Source: Temnopleurus reevesii
Taxonomy: Eukaryota > Echinodermata > Echinoidea > Temnopleuroida > Temnopleuridae
Direction: 5' to 3'
NCBI GenBank assembly: GCA_036244855.1
Contig: BQKZ01001412.1
Location: forward strand, 14,377 to 78,376
DNA length: 64,000 bases
Position 1 is the stretch's first letter. Every line of letters begins with the position of its first letter. The position numbers and the translations under genes were made by a program. Shown piece by piece: positions 26,356 to 40,032 of this stretch. Under the pieces are notes generated by a model, which was not told the origin of the DNA, made no database searches, and worked only from the letters and a program-made list of their open reading frames with translations.

Positions 26356-29300
26356 GTGAGTGATAAAAAGACTTGATGTACAGTGTACATACAAACAAGG
26401 CAAACAAAACGTGTGATAGCTGCAGGGGCCTACATGTACCAGATATGTTTATGAAGTTAATTTCGCTTATTCTTTACTTTTACTTCTACGCAATATCAAC
26501 ATCAAAATGTTTGATACTTTATTTCACCAAAGGAAAGTGATCTTACTATCCAGATTTAAGAATCATTATACTTATTGCCAACATTTACTAAAGTATGACA
26601 CATATTATGATTATTGATCTACCATTGCTTCCAGTTTGCACCAAAAATGCAATATATTATAAGTATAATACCAATGCATGACAGACACAACTTCTGTTAC
26701 AATAACTATTTACCTTTTTCATTACGTTTGGGGAATTATAATCAACAGTAATCCTATTCTGTAACCATATCCCAATAGATTTATTCCCCACACACTAATT
26801 GCCATTTGTTTGTTTCTTATCATATACACAAAGAGATAATGAGCTTATGCTGATAGAAAGGTATTATATTAATCACACTTTGTGATAACCATATGTTGAA
26901 ATCTCATAGGCAATTTTCCAGGTTCTGTTGTTTACGTAGAACAAGAAATCATTCAAAATTCTATGGGTCATTTTAGCAATTTTGTTATTTATAATCTACA
27001 ATCTCAAATTTGTATATATTTGCTTTCATGAAATTTTACATTTTGAGTGAATGTGGGAGATTTCAACTCGCGATTCATTGATCTTGATTCAAAGATATTG
27101 TTAAGTATATTCTATCTTTGTAGATTGAAGTAGTTCATAACTGAAAACCCTACCAATTTTTGTTTCAATAAAATCAATATCAACTTAAATTATCAGAGAA
27201 AACAAGATAATATTGTCAATATCCTAATTAAAATTTCTGACCCACGTTGCCATTTATAAAGTTTGGGCTGTCTTATTGTGTTTGGTGCTAGAAGCGTTAC
27301 ATTCCAACTTATTAAAACACTTAATCGCTCAATTAATAGGCTTAGACAAAAAATAATAAATTCAGTAGCCTCCCTCAATCTCCATTTAAAGCATTTAATG
27401 ATTTGCCTCATTTTAAATCATTGATTATACTTCTACAAATTATAGTTATTGCTTTTTTGCATTTTGCTAAGCAATTGAATTATTAGTACAAAAATGTAGT
27501 TTTAGTGGTTAATGTTCATTTGCTCTATGTTTGTTGAAGAATTTCTTGAATCAACGGTTCTAAAGAACATTTGATAGATAGGTTGACTAAGAGAAATATT
27601 ATTGCAAATTATTGTACATATGAGTTATCATGATGAATAGATTTTAATAATTTGATTAATACATTTGTTTACTTTTATAAACTTAGTATAATAAATGTTT
27701 TACTTTCATACATTTGAAATGAATGTTATAGATACTTCAAATTAAATTTTACTCTGAGTAATCCCATGAGAAGGCTGAAATCATCTTCATTTTTAGATGA
27801 TAAGAGAGGGGAGGGAGCCATTTGCTAATGAAGATCCAGATTGTTCTTTACCTCTCTGATTGATTCCTATTAAGTAACAAAATTGTATGTGCTTGATTAA
27901 ATCTGTCCAAATGGGATAGAACCCCCTTAGAATGAATGACGACTGCAAACCAAACCAAGATGTAACCTATTCTTGCTTTATTGCTGAAACAACTTCATCT
28001 TCTTGCATAAATTGCCTTGCGTATTAATTTGATGTATGGAGGCGGGATGAACATGTTCCTGCGTCGGATTGTTTTGCGAAGTAATCACCAGAACGCAAAG
28101 CTCTCTTACTTGATCTAAATGTTGCGGAGGAATGAAGAAGAGAAAGTGATTTATTTTGTGAGGTAGGCAGCCTAATTTGTGATGGCAATTTGTGGTTATT
28201 TATGGTCGTGTTCCGCTTTTGCAAATTGACCATGGAGGTAGTTTTTTCTACACTTTTCCCCCTTATGAGTGTGTCGTCTTAAACTTCATTATTTACAACA
28301 AAATTTTGCTAAGAGGATAGAATCGAACAGAAGGGCCAGCCTTTATCATTCGGTTAAGAGAATGTCACAATATCTTTGTAATATTGTAATTGTAATGTTC
28401 TATGATTCTTTTAAGTGATTTCAATTTACTGTATACATGTAAGCACATTTATGAGTATTTTTATAGGATGAATATATTTTGTAACTTGAAAATACACTTC
28501 GGAAAATTGGTTAAGGATCACTATAAAATGATAAGAGTGTCTTAATTTGTTGTATGAAATCTATAGCTGTGATGCACATCCTGCAATGTGAGCCCATAAT
28601 GAAGGGAAAAAAATTATATGATGGTCCTTATTTTCTTTGAGTATTTTACTATATAACTGTACTATGAAGCTTCATTATTTAAAGATCAAGACATTGCATC
28701 CATGTGAACACACCTACACCTAAGAAATGCCAAATCATTGTATGATTCAGGAATGATTAATGTTGTAGATATCATCTATTGTGAACTAATCTGTTGTGAC
28801 CAAAACAAGTTTAACACATAATGTCCAGGGTAATTATTAACCCATTCACATTTTATTTTTAAATGTTTGTGATGTCCATGATTCTTTAGTCACCCTATTT
28901 TTTTAGGGGGGGGGGGAGGGTATTTGGAATTCTTAGCAGAAATTGTATTTTTCATTGACATGTATCAAACTGATCTCCAATTTAGGGAATTTATGGTGTA
29001 TTTGTTCTGTATCAATAACAATGTGTCATCTAATCAGGCTCAGAGATTTGTTTGTCTTTAATTAAAGCATGGTATGGCATAGGATAAACATCCAATCATT
29101 ATTAGGTAAAATTAACTTTAGAGACACAATGGTAAATCTGCACTCTGTGGAATGTCACATAAAGATATATGAATTATTTTATACCCTGGTGACTACAAAT
29201 ATGTACATTGACAAAGAAAATTTGTTCATTATCATAATTCAAGAACATGCAGGGTCTTGTCTTAGTTCTGGAAGATTTTAGTAAAGACGTTTAAAAATTA

Positions 29301-30084
29301 ATGTTTTTTCTTGAAATGTTTCCTTTGCAATGTAAGATGTTATGCAATTGCTTCTTTAAATAATTTCTTTTATGCTACGAATCATTCAGTCAATTTGTCT
29401 TATAACTCATTTCACTTCAGATACCATTTTATTGTTTTTACTTTTTAAATTTGAATAATGGTTGTCATTTTGACATGGATTATCATACAAAATATCATCT
29501 CAGATCTTACATCTAGGTCATTATCAAACTTTTTTTTAAAACGAGTGATAAAAAATCTCGTTTATCTTGTAATTTATTTGGAAAGAATATTAACCCGAAA
29601 ATCGGACCATATAAAGAAGGAAGATACCCTGGGATTAGTGATTCATTTTGAAGTGTAATGTTAGCCTTGTGGTGTCTTGAATGGAGTTTAATAGGGCCTA
29701 TTAGGGATGAAGTAATTGATCTGGGTGTGAAGAATCTGAAAGAGCAAGGAAAACAGATTTAAGCATCAAGCTTGCACAACTTATTAGTTCATCTATCCTG
29801 CTGAGCTCAGACAAATGAGCTCTTTTTGGAAGGATCAATTGCTCTTTCCTCTGCCTTGATAAACCTTTGAGTACACACTAGCCCATCCCACCAGGCTATA
29901 CTATTGTCTGCGTTGTCTGTATTCCTGCATCAAGGAGGGTTTTATTTTAAATAAATTGATTTAATTAATCGTCAGAAAAGTACAAAACTTTGTTACATTC
30001 AATAACAACAGCAATTCCTCTCAACTATCAAATTGTAAAAAAAATCTTAGTATTTTTCTGGTGCCTCTTTCATTTATCTGACTT

Positions 30085-30160
30085 ATCTATCCATCTATCT
30101 ATACATTTGTCCATTTATCCATTCACCAATCCATCCATCAATTCATCTATCCATCCATTT
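30085..30160 (+). repeat. Degenerate (ATCC/ATCT)n tetranucleotide repeat
   Basis: Alternating tctatccatctatct, ccatttatccattcacc and ccatccatcaattcatc units. Confidence 0.85.
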
Positions 30161-31087
30161 TTAGCTTGTCGTGCAGCTACACAGAAATCAACTTTATGAT
30201 TGCTGTATGCACATATTTTTATCCAAGTTGTATATGATTACTTTTTGACGAATGTATTGGTGAGAACTCCTCGAATGAAGAGTCTTCCATTATGAATCTA
30301 GGAATGTGCAGGTATGTTTGATATTGGATTTTTGTTTTTCTAAAAAGATGTTAGCAAGTCCATGGGTAAAGGTAGAGGCTAAAGAAAATCAGTTATAGTA
30401 ATAGAAATGACATCAAATTGAGGCCTTTAGGGGATGAAATTCTTTTCTTTATTCCCAACTGCCTATATTCAATAGCTCATCCTCCTCTTTTTTCTTATTC
30501 TTTTTCTGGTTTGCAAGTTTTTTCTCAGGATTGAGGGATAAGCACCCAGGTCTTTGCCATGTAGCCTGGGAAATCTGGCAAATTTGTAAACAAACTGATT
30601 AATTTTTTTTCATGTGATTCCATCAAAATCGTAGTTTTTATCTGTTAAGTGTTTGAAAATATTCTTATAGGATGTTTTTTTCCTTCGGAGGTCGTATGTT
30701 GTTTAAAAAGAATGCGTATTGTATTGAAATGATTTGTATGCGTGCAATTTTAAAATTTGCTCATTCACTCTGTGGAGTGCTCTCGGCAATTGTGTATTAT
30801 TGTTACCCTGGCTTTAGCCTGGCCACTGCGGGCAATTATATGAAGAAGCATTCCTGCCAGGTGCCCGTGCATTTCACCTGGGCTGAGTGCAGGACAATAT
30901 TAAAGAAATTAGCACTAGCTAATTGTTTCCAATGGATGATCAATACAAAAAAAGAGAAATATTTAAACCATTATTTGCATTTGGGCTATCAATTCCTGAT
31001 CTTCATTTCTGCTGATAATCAGAATGTGAAAGATAACTTTATCGTAAATGAGAGGTACAAGAAACATCTGTTGTGATATGTTTGAAT

Positions 31088-31101
31088 GTTGCCATGACAA
31101 C
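31088..31101. promoter_or_regulatory. X-box palindrome GTTGCCATGACAAC
   Basis: Matches 13 of 14 positions. Confidence 0.45.
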
Positions 31102-33079
31102 TTGGGAAATCTACTGGAAACAAAAATTATCCCAGGTAAGATAAGCAATTTAAGAGTTGAATAACAAATAATCGTACTTCCTGCCTAATAACTTCACTGG
31201 CTTCTCTAATTCTGGAGCGTAACATGCTCATCAAAGAAATAAAATATTTACACGTGCAAGTTCACAATAGCGCCTGTCGTTTTATAGAGCAGTTTATTTA
31301 TAGGTGACAGAGTATAAGCAAGAATTCTGATGACTTCAGTGGGAATATTTCTTGATATTGAATTGATCACGGATAAAGTCTGTCTACTATCTCTTTTCTT
31401 CCTAACAATTTGTTTTTCATCATGTCAAAGTAAATAAGCTTGTCCTGCCGCCTGCCAGTCATTATTGTCGGAAATTCTATTTTAGACGAATTTCCACGCA
31501 AGAAGCGCTTTGAATAGGGCCAAGTTGATTGTGATGTTTGTTAGCCACCCACCGGTGCTTTCATCCAAAAAGAAATGGAATTTGATCAGAATATAACTGT
31601 TCGTTTGAGGTGAAATTGCCTTCAGTTAGAGGATGAGTCTTTGTGTTGGGGGCGCTCAAGCGGATCAACGAGATTGGTTATGACGAGATTATCCCATCCA
31701 TGCAACACTCGTGATTTCATTTTAGAAATATCATAAAAAAATATGTGGCTATTATTCCGTAAAGGAATTTAAGTGGGCGTGTTTGATAAAATTGATGTGT
31801 TGGTAACTTACAGTTAATTTTGTTGCTTTGCAAATATCAAGGAATAGGAACATCAGAAATGAAATAGAGCCAAGTTTCTAACAATTTTCTGTGTGTGAAT
31901 TTGTAGCCATTGTTTCTGAAAGAGAAAGTTGATGGCGTTTCATCCAATTTGTTAAAATCATCAATTTAGTCAGAGTGTAATTGGGATTCGGAAAAAACCT
32001 AGTCATAGTTTATGATTTGGGTTTTGAAATACAAAATTTTGCCTTTAGGGCAGATAATTCTTCCATGAAGTATCGAAATATGAGATTGAATATAGATTTT
32101 CCGAACTCCCTGGCATTCTGTACTTTCACATCATGGAAGTATGTTGTGTACTTGGTGATTCATTTTAGAAGTATTGAAAGCTCGCATTTTGAGTTTATTT
32201 TTTTGAAGGGAAAAGTTAATCCCATATCATGGGCCAAAGATTCACGGTTCAGTTTCAAAGCAAAATCTATTGAAAGGGTTCTTTGTTGTAAAGCATCAGT
32301 CATCATCGACTGATGGCTTCCGAAAGTTAACCTGAGATATTGATACCAGTCTTGAAAAAATGAAATTATTTTCTTGAAGAGACTTTTAAAAGAAGGGATA
32401 CTTGATGAAGCCTACTTCCTTAGATCTTTGGGCTCATCTTTCAGCGCTTTGTACTATTCTATTCAAAGTTTGAATATTTTGTCTTGTTTGGCAAGAACAA
32501 ACCTATTTGATCTTTTCTCAAAGTGATATTCTACATAGCCAATTGGGATCCATTCAGTGACAAAATTACACTGTTCCAAGGAGTTTTCAACTTCTTACAT
32601 GTTCCATATCTTCTTGATATTTGCTTAGCATTTAAATTTACACAATTATTCTGAAATGTTTTTGAAAGTCATAGGGAGTTGAGGCTGAATTAAATCAAGG
32701 TATTCTCTCTTGGATTAAAAAAATTAAATGGTGGTTGGCTAAGGGCCATGATCACCATAACAACAACTTGCTTCGCTAGTCAACAATACCCAATATCCAT
32801 GGAAACCAAATAATTCACCCTACAGGGATTACTGAAATGGAACAAACTTGATTGGCAAGAATTAAAAAATGTGAGCCATTGGTCCATATCAATTTCTGCC
32901 CAAACCTCTATTCATAAGGATATTCTGTAGTTGAAAAGGGGAAAAAAGAAGGGAAAAATTTGCAAATCCCAATTTGCGCCTTTGGACTGCCGCACAAAAG
33001 CTTGCATGTTTTTCTTTCCTGATACAATAGACGGGAAGTTGGAGTGGCAACAAAAAGAGAGCAAACAAACGAGGTTTGG

Positions 33080-33093
33080 GTTTCCATGGAAAC
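33080..33093. promoter_or_regulatory. X-box palindrome GTTTCCATGGAAAC
   Basis: A perfect 14-bp palindrome that matches the X-box consensus at 12 of 14 positions. Confidence 0.42.
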
Positions 33094-33676
33094 TGAATAG
33101 AAAAGGTCATGTGAACAGAAATCTGTGTTTTGGTTTTACACCTCATATCATTGTACAAAAAAACCATCGATTATTCTTCTGGAAGTGGAGCCCCAAGCAA
33201 ACGGCAGTAAGAATAGCAAACCAATGAAAATCGCGACCCTTTTCTTAGAGCACAGAGAATTCTTTCAAGCTTTTTACCGCTTTTATGCTCACATTACCTT
33301 TTATGACTCAATAAATGGTTTTGTGAAAGTTGTTTTCTCAGTTGCTCATGTTATTTTATGTTTTTGAATACATTTCTGTCAGAATGATGTGATGTACGGT
33401 GAACATGAATGAACTTTCGGAAGAGTGCATGTAACATGATAACACCCTGCAGAGTCGATTGTATGATGCGTGACAAGAAGTTCATTTCCTTTCATCACAC
33501 TCCAATTGCTTCAGCATAATATTCATTGTACAAACTTGAATGTTTAAAGAAATACTTCAATTCACACTGTTTAGAATCAAATTTATAGCAAAATGAAGTG
33601 AACTTATGTATTCTAGGTTATATAGAAATGGAATGGAGTTTCCTTTCATCATGGCAGTTAGCCCCTCCCCCCCCCC

Positions 33677-33752
33677 NNNNNNNNNNNNNNNNNNNNNNNN
33701 NNNNNNNNNNNNNNNNNNNNNNNNNNNNNNNNNNNNNNNNNNNNNNNNNNNN
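33677..33752. other. Assembly gap, 76 N
   Basis: Run of N directly after a poly-C tract, probably where sequencing failed. Confidence 1.
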
Positions 33753-35590
33753 AGAATGTTGGAATGCCCCTCATTTTTAACGAAAAAAAGTGACGATCAT
33801 TTTGAAAAACTTGGGTTTTATCATTACGTTTTTAACACTTAAAATTCAAATAATTCATAAGGAAAATTAAGCTTTAAAGGTGATAAAAAGCCAAAGAGCA
33901 TCTGAAAATATCTCTTCAGGTCATGCTTTATGTGTACATGTATATTAATAATTTTACTGTGATTTTTCAATTTTGATGGAGGGCATCCAAACATATTTTT
34001 TTGGCCTTTTGGAAGTACTCCACACATATCTTATGTACATGTATGCAGCATAACTTGACCCTCAAACTGACTATTGGTATGCGGGTCGTACATGTATGAG
34101 TGAATTATGTACAACTAGTCAGCGCCAGGTCGACCTTTCAAGAATTTACAGCACCGAGATCTATGAACAAGCTGTAGTAGATAATAAATGCCAGTAAAAT
34201 GCATGATATGGAAGCCTGTAACATAATAGATCAAATTAAAGTTCCGATAATTACTAATCCTAATTCTATCGCAAAACATATACATGTATACTACAGGTAG
34301 TGATATGATAAATTTTCAATTAATTGTATCACAATCAATTTTTAATTAATGATATCTCCTGTATGCTGTGATGTATCCATAATGAACTTTGTGAACAGAT
34401 TTGTGATAGAATATTCTATGATGGCTAGTTGCTAATCAAGGTTTGATTTGCTTTTTAATGATTTTATTTGATCTTCATGGCGATATTTTAAATTGTGTGA
34501 TTGCATTTTGATTGCTTTGAACACATGAATGAGAAAACCATGATCATAATGAAAAACTCATGTATATGAGTAAAACAAACATACTGCAGCTTATCTGTTT
34601 GGACTCAAAATCATTAAATCATGTTCACATAATGTACAGAACATAACAAAAAGAATAAAAGTCAAATGTTTATTGCAAATATTACTAAAACAATTTTCTC
34701 ATGAAGAAATAAAAAATTCTGAATTCTTTCCTAGCTTCAAGCACCACTTATCGTTTCACATTTCAATGTTTTGCCATCTTGAAGAACAGAATGTCCGAAC
34801 AAGGTTTTTTCTGTCATTCTGGCATAGTTTATTGCTTGATGAGAATATCTTTGGCCTTCTGGAGAAAGAAATATGATATTTTAACTTTTTTCTCCAGCCT
34901 TCTCAAATTTTATTAGACAAGGCTAAACTGGTTGTGAACATTGGTCTTGTGTAAGAGGAGTAGATGATCTATATCACATTCTGTATACAGTGGAGTATGC
35001 ATTCCTTGAATTCCGCAAAGAAATATCTGACAGTAAATGATATAGGTGGGACTACATGTAGGCTGGTCATAGGAGTAATTCTATACATGGGATATGTTTA
35101 TACCATGCTGATAAACGCAAAAATTTTTGTGTAACAATGGAATAGATAGTGGTAATGTTTGTTGGTCTGTCTGTGTGGATGAGTTTTGTAAAGTCTTTGA
35201 GTTGGTGAATGTTAATGTTCTGTGCCAGCAAAACTGTATGATTGAGCAAATCCAAATTAAGCATCAATTCAATATCAACTTCAGTGTGAAAATCTATGGT
35301 TTGGTAAAGCAATAAAGTTCCAAAATTCATTTAATTATCAATTTTGGAGAATTAATAAAATCCTGTTCACACAAAGTTCTCTTCAAAAGATGGATAGAGA
35401 CTCATATCTACTAAAAACTTGTACCATTTGTGCATCGCAATGTACTTTTTTACTTTGAAAAATGATTAACCTGACCCTGTTTAAATACCTGTCTGCCCAA
35501 CCTGAACACCACTTCTCACCCTCTTTCTCACCATCCCTCGTTCTCTTTCTGTTTCTCTTTCTTTATCTCTCCTCGGCATTGTGCTTTCAG

Positions 35591-35870
35591 GGCCGTAAAG
35601 GCCAATGCCACGGTGGCACACAATCCCCTCATTGCCAAACTCTAGATTGGGAATTGCAAACTGTACCGTTAGTTTAATGAGGTGGAGGTGACGCTGTTGT
35701 CATGCAAATGATGGGGGCAGGGCTTCACCCATTGCACTGCAGAGAGGTGCAGCGGTGCACCCCATTATCCTCCAAGCACACGACCCAAACTCTGTCCACA
35801 GAACTCGATTTTCACTTGGATCGTTATAGAAAGGATTTTTAAAATGGATTTGGCAACTTTTCTAACGATG
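35591..35870 (+). other. Candidate 5' UTR exon of FoxN2/3
   Basis: A long pyrimidine tract (35512-35580) ends in gtgctttcag at 35590, an excellent acceptor. At 35870/35871 lies a donor GATG|GTGAGA. The segment is richer in G+C than its surroundings and carries an octamer ATGCAAAT (35702-35709). It lies 215 bp before the known coding exon. Joined to 36086 it gives an upstream ORF from the ATG at 35844 (MDLATFLTM then VVTSHHAS and stop) that overlaps the FoxN2/3 start codon in another frame. Confidence 0.4.
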
Positions 35871-36085
35871 GTGAGATTGATTTTTCCATTTGCCGCATGG
35901 AAAAGTTTGTTTTTGTGATTTGTTCTTTGGATAAGGAAAGCACAAAAGAGGAAAGATTGAGTTGATAGGGAATATTGTTCATAAGTTCTATTGTGAGAGC
36001 AGTTTTTGTGAGTTGATTGTGCGATTTGAAATGTGAACCTCTAACTTATTTCCCCTTTCTTTCTCCTTTTTTCTCCGATTTGCAG

Positions 36086-36101
36086 GTGGTGACCAGCCAC
36101 C
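36086..36101 (+). other. foxN2/3: 5' UTR part of coding exon 1 with its splice acceptor
   Basis: A long pyrimidine tract (36048-36080) ends in tttgcag, so an intron lies upstream and the exon begins at 36086. The 16-nt leader carries an in-frame TGA at 36090. At least one further 5' exon must exist; candidates are given at 35591-35870, 26000-26355 and 2937-3475. Confidence 0.8.
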
Positions 36102-36677
36102 ATGCCTCCTAATCGCAAGCCAGAGGACACTCTCTTGAAGAAACCCCTTACGCTGGGTCTCAGCCAAAGTTTCCCGAGTTCTGCGCTATCCACCGCACTG
36201 AAGCAAGTCAAAATCGAGATGGATGACACGGACTTGCCAGACCTGAACAGCAGTTGCTTCGGAGCAATCAGAATGGACAAAGGCCCGTTGGATGATGACG
36301 AGCTCAAGCCTCTTGGATGGCTACAAACCACAAATGTTCTTAAAGACATCAATTTGGATGATGACGACGAAGATGATGACTCGTACTCGAAGGAAAACGA
36401 TGTTGGTAGCAATACATATAATGGATACGGATATCAGGACGATCCTATGGACCCGCATCGTCACATCAATAGCAAACCTCCGTTCTCGTTCAGCTGCCTC
36501 ATATTCATGTCGATAGAGGACTGCCCTCTCAAGCGTCTTCCCGTTAAGGAGATCTACAGATACATTCAGGACCACTTTCCGTACTTCCGAACCGCGCCTA
36601 CGGGCTGGAAGAACTCTGTCCGACACAATCTCTCTCTCAACAAGTGCTTCCGAAAAGTCGACAAAATCAAGGGACAA
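36102..36677 (+). CDS. foxN2/3: FoxN2/3 forkhead transcription factor, coding exon 1 (start codon, acidic N-terminus, most of forkhead domain)
   Basis: Encodes residues 1-192 of a nuclear DNA-binding protein. The forkhead domain starts near residue 124 ([17 protein letters not shown]) and includes recognition helix 3 ([15 protein letters not shown], about 169-183). SCLIFM, the [19 protein letters not shown] block and the KVDK continuation are typical of FOXN2/FOXN3 (CHES1), not of other Fox classes. Upstream are a [10 protein letters not shown] segment resembling the conserved N-terminal motif of FoxN2/3 and an acidic run (DDDDEDDD, about 86-93). The ATG has a good context (ccaccATG), and an in-frame TGA at 36090-36092 in the same exon makes it the first possible start in this frame. 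The exon ends CAA|GTAAGT in phase 0. Reading through that donor adds 15 residues and a stop, giving a protein cut inside the forkhead wing. In sea urchin embryos FoxN2/3 acts in the skeletogenic mesoderm network (family knowledge). Family call very sure; orthology to one vertebrate paralogue is not claimed. Confidence 0.96.
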
Positions 36678-37192
36678 GTAAGTTTCGATGTTGTAAGTAC
36701 TTTCTTCTCACTATCTTCTTTGTAGGGTTAGAAATCTTTAATTTTGGATTTGGGGTGAATGTTTTTGCATCATGTGAAACCGATCAATGGCAAACAAGTT
36801 TGATAAAACTTCTGACTTAGTAATGTGATTACTGACAAGTTATTGAATTTGAAAACTGTTCATTGCAGGAAATTGAAAATTTGTAATGTAGAAGGGTAAA
36901 TCAATTAAGTGTTATTAGATTGTAAACTTAATTTAGTCGATTTTCGAAGAATTACGTGGGAAAGTATGGAAACTCAACAGAGTACAGGGAAAGTGGAGAA
37001 AATGCTTAGGAGGAAAAAATTATGAGCAAGCAAGAAATGAAAAGGAAAAAAATATGGCTCTTCATACCCAAATTATCGCTGCCTTCGTTCAATCGCCGAA
37101 AAAAATTACCCAAAACATCCCGTAGTTGTTCATCATGGCTGCAGATTTTTACTCACTTCCTGCTGCCTTAGAGTGCAGGCAACTTTGATTTG

Positions 37193-37229
37193 ATTACCAT
37201 GGTAACCGATGCATGGTTGCTATGGGGAC
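37193..37229. promoter_or_regulatory. Pair of X-box-like sites
   Basis: ATTACCATGGTAAC (37193-37206) and GTTGCTATGGGGAC (37216-37229), each 11 of 14, in a mixed-composition block about 0.5 kb into the intron. Confidence 0.35.
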
Positions 37230-40018
37230 TAATGTGAGTGTGACTTTCCACCGTGGGTTGCTTCCAGGACAAACGGCTTCAGCCAGGACTGTCCCGAGGA
37301 AAGCTAATGGGTGCTGCCTTCAGCTTGGATCTCTTCAATTCTCTCTCAATTTTTTTTTGTGATTCATTTTCCTTTTTCATTAGGGTGAATTTATTTTTAG
37401 TATATCTTGATATGCTCCCTAAAACCTAGATGATTGGAAGGGGCTTTTTATTTGAATTTTCTCCTGAAATATAGCCTTCCATTTACATTTTTTGTATGCA
37501 TGAAATCTCTCTTTTTTTTCTTTCTCTTTTCTTTCATTTTCTTTTTCTCTTTATTTTTTTTAACACATCTCTTCAAATGCTCTTTTAAAGGTCTAAGAGT
37601 ATTGTTTGTCCTAGCCACATAATTTTGAGCATCAAATAGGATTAATAATTTTGTACTCTAATTTTTTTCTAAACACAAGAAGGTGATGACAAAAATGTTT
37701 TATATCTCCAAAATGCTCTCATTTAGAATTGAACAAAATTTTACAATTTTGGTTTAAAAACTTTCTTTTGAATAAAAAGTTTTTCACTTCATGTTCTACA
37801 ATTTACATACAACAAATTAAATTCTTCTCTTTTCACAAAACTATATACATAAAGTAAAAAAAGAATTTGTAAATATTAATGATTTCAGAGAAACTCCCAA
37901 AGGGCTGACAACATTCATACATTAGTCAAACTTGTTCTTTGAGAAGTTAAAAGTATGTGTAGGTTTGTTTACCAAACTAATGCATCAGGGAGTGGTACTG
38001 GCTAAAATTTCTAAGGCTTTCGTAACATCCAATCAAACGCAAGACCAAAAATAAGCACATGACGTAGCATTATTCTGTACCTGAAAAGTACTGTCAGTAG
38101 TGGTACACTGTACTATGCAAATAGTTTGGTAGTGGAGGTGTGGCTTATGCCGTTCAGCCAATCATAGAAGTTTTGTCGTGCCTTTTTCATCAATCACTAC
38201 AATGTTTGATCGGTGAGTCCCAATTTACAGTGTTCAGAGGAACGGAACAAAATGACAAATATGTTTACAGAAAGAGATGGATAGAGAGAAGATTTTTTCT
38301 TTCTTTTTCGGGTAAATCTATATTCAAATACCACGTTGAATAAAGGATTTGGGTCATTTAGCACATTTTTTCAGCCGAAGTATGTCTTTTTATTTTCAGT
38401 GGGAAATGTGAAGCTTGCTTGAAGTGCAGTTTGTTTGGGGAAGTTTATATTTAAAGTGCAATTTAACTTTGATTATGGAGATGAATGATCATTTAAACAC
38501 TAATGTACAACAATGTGGATGCGCCAAGGGGGGAGGGGGGTGCATACTATTCCAATTTTATTCCAAACTCTATTAAACGGGGTATTACCATGTGTTCAAG
38601 ATCAATATGTTGGCTCTCAAAGTTGTCGCTTTAGAAGAAAGCAACTTTGAAGTATGTTCCAAAATGGTGATTTTTAGTCAGATTTTGGTCAAACAACATT
38701 TGTATGTTCATGGTCTGTGCAAACTGTCAAGGTTGTGATGTTCCAATATGTAGGTATATGTAACTAGAGCAAGTTTTGAGTGAACAGTTCTGATCGGGAA
38801 TGAAGTTTTCACACAAAGCACTCTGCTTTCATGACTAATATTTTCGTCATCACAATTCTATGCACCAACAAGTGTATGAAAATTGCTATTAGACCTGGGT
38901 TGTGGTTCATAAAGCTTTTCTTAGAGTTACACCAGGCTGGTGACCCTTTCTTCGTAGCTACTTTTGCAACTTGCATTATCATTGAGTGCAGAAAGGGAAC
39001 ACCTGTCTTACGCAGAGAGTTGTTCATTCATGTGCCTTTACCAACATCTTCATTATACACAAAACGGGTCTCTGATTTGTTAGCAAACAATTAAAACATT
39101 TGAGTCAGAAGTTTGAGAAAACAATATCCATTTTCTGTTTCTGAAAAGATATTGCCAAAATCATTAGTCTTGACACATCAATAGTGGATTCTGTTCCAGA
39201 ATAATGAAAAGGGATTGATTGCAACGAAAAAGTCTGGCAACTGTGTACATGTGCTAAACATTGTTTTGTTGAAATACAATTTCAAGTTCTGGTTCTGTGC
39301 TGCAAGCAATGTACTGCACACACTTGCTTGACTAAAACCTGAAACATTTGATTATTTTTTGTTAAATATGACAATTGAACCTTTGAAAATGTTATTTCTA
39401 CATTCTATTTACCATAGAGTTCACTTTATCATCTCTCAAGAACAATTATGTTTGTCAGTGTGCACAAACATCGAAATGCAAATAGCACCAAATGTTCGAA
39501 CTGAAGTTTACAGATTGGTGGAAAGGAAGAGTGTAGGCCTTGTATTTGTGAAGAAAAATATGACTAAAGGAAATTTGTTTTATGGATTTCAGGATTTTAA
39601 CCTTTAATTTCTAGGGTTTTTTGTGGGAGGGGCATATTTAATGGATTTAAGAAGAATAATGGTTATGTAAAGGGAACAAATAATCTACCCCATCCCCCCC
39701 AAAAAAATAGATTAAAAAAAAAATAATTATAATAAGTGAAATAAAAATAGATAGACAAAAAATGCACAAAAAGACAAAGTTGTATTATATAGTACAGCGT
39801 AAAGGGTAAAAACCAATGAATTCAATTGAAATAAAAGTTTTGTGGTAATTCTTACATATCCAGGGAACATATCAACTGTGTGATTGACACTTTCCCTGAT
39901 AACACTATCTTTAATCAGAAAGTAGCCCAATAGTCATATCTGTATTAAAACTGATATAACAAATACACGTGCAAAAAGGGACAAAGAGGTCCTGCAAATG
40001 TTTACTGTTGTTTATCTT

Positions 40019-40032
40019 GTTACCATGGCGAC
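40019..40032. promoter_or_regulatory. X-box palindrome GTTACCATGGCGAC
   Basis: Matches 12 of 14 positions. A weaker site (GTTGCCATGGTGAT, 11 of 14) lies at 40826. Confidence 0.4.

Larger units (their letters stand above)
26356..35590. other. Upstream non-coding DNA with one assembly gap
   Basis: Very A+T-rich from 26400 to 30000. It holds a degenerate tetranucleotide repeat (30085-30160), X-boxes at 31088 and 33080, a gap at 33677-33752 and a cluster of TACATGTA words (33935-34288). The 134-codon frame at 30672-31076 has no recognisable domain. Confidence 0.55.

Noticed and set aside
30672..31076. Plus-strand frame of 134 codons
   Set aside because: No domain, no good splice sites or start context, and the frame spans the X-box at 31088 vicinity. 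Treated as chance.
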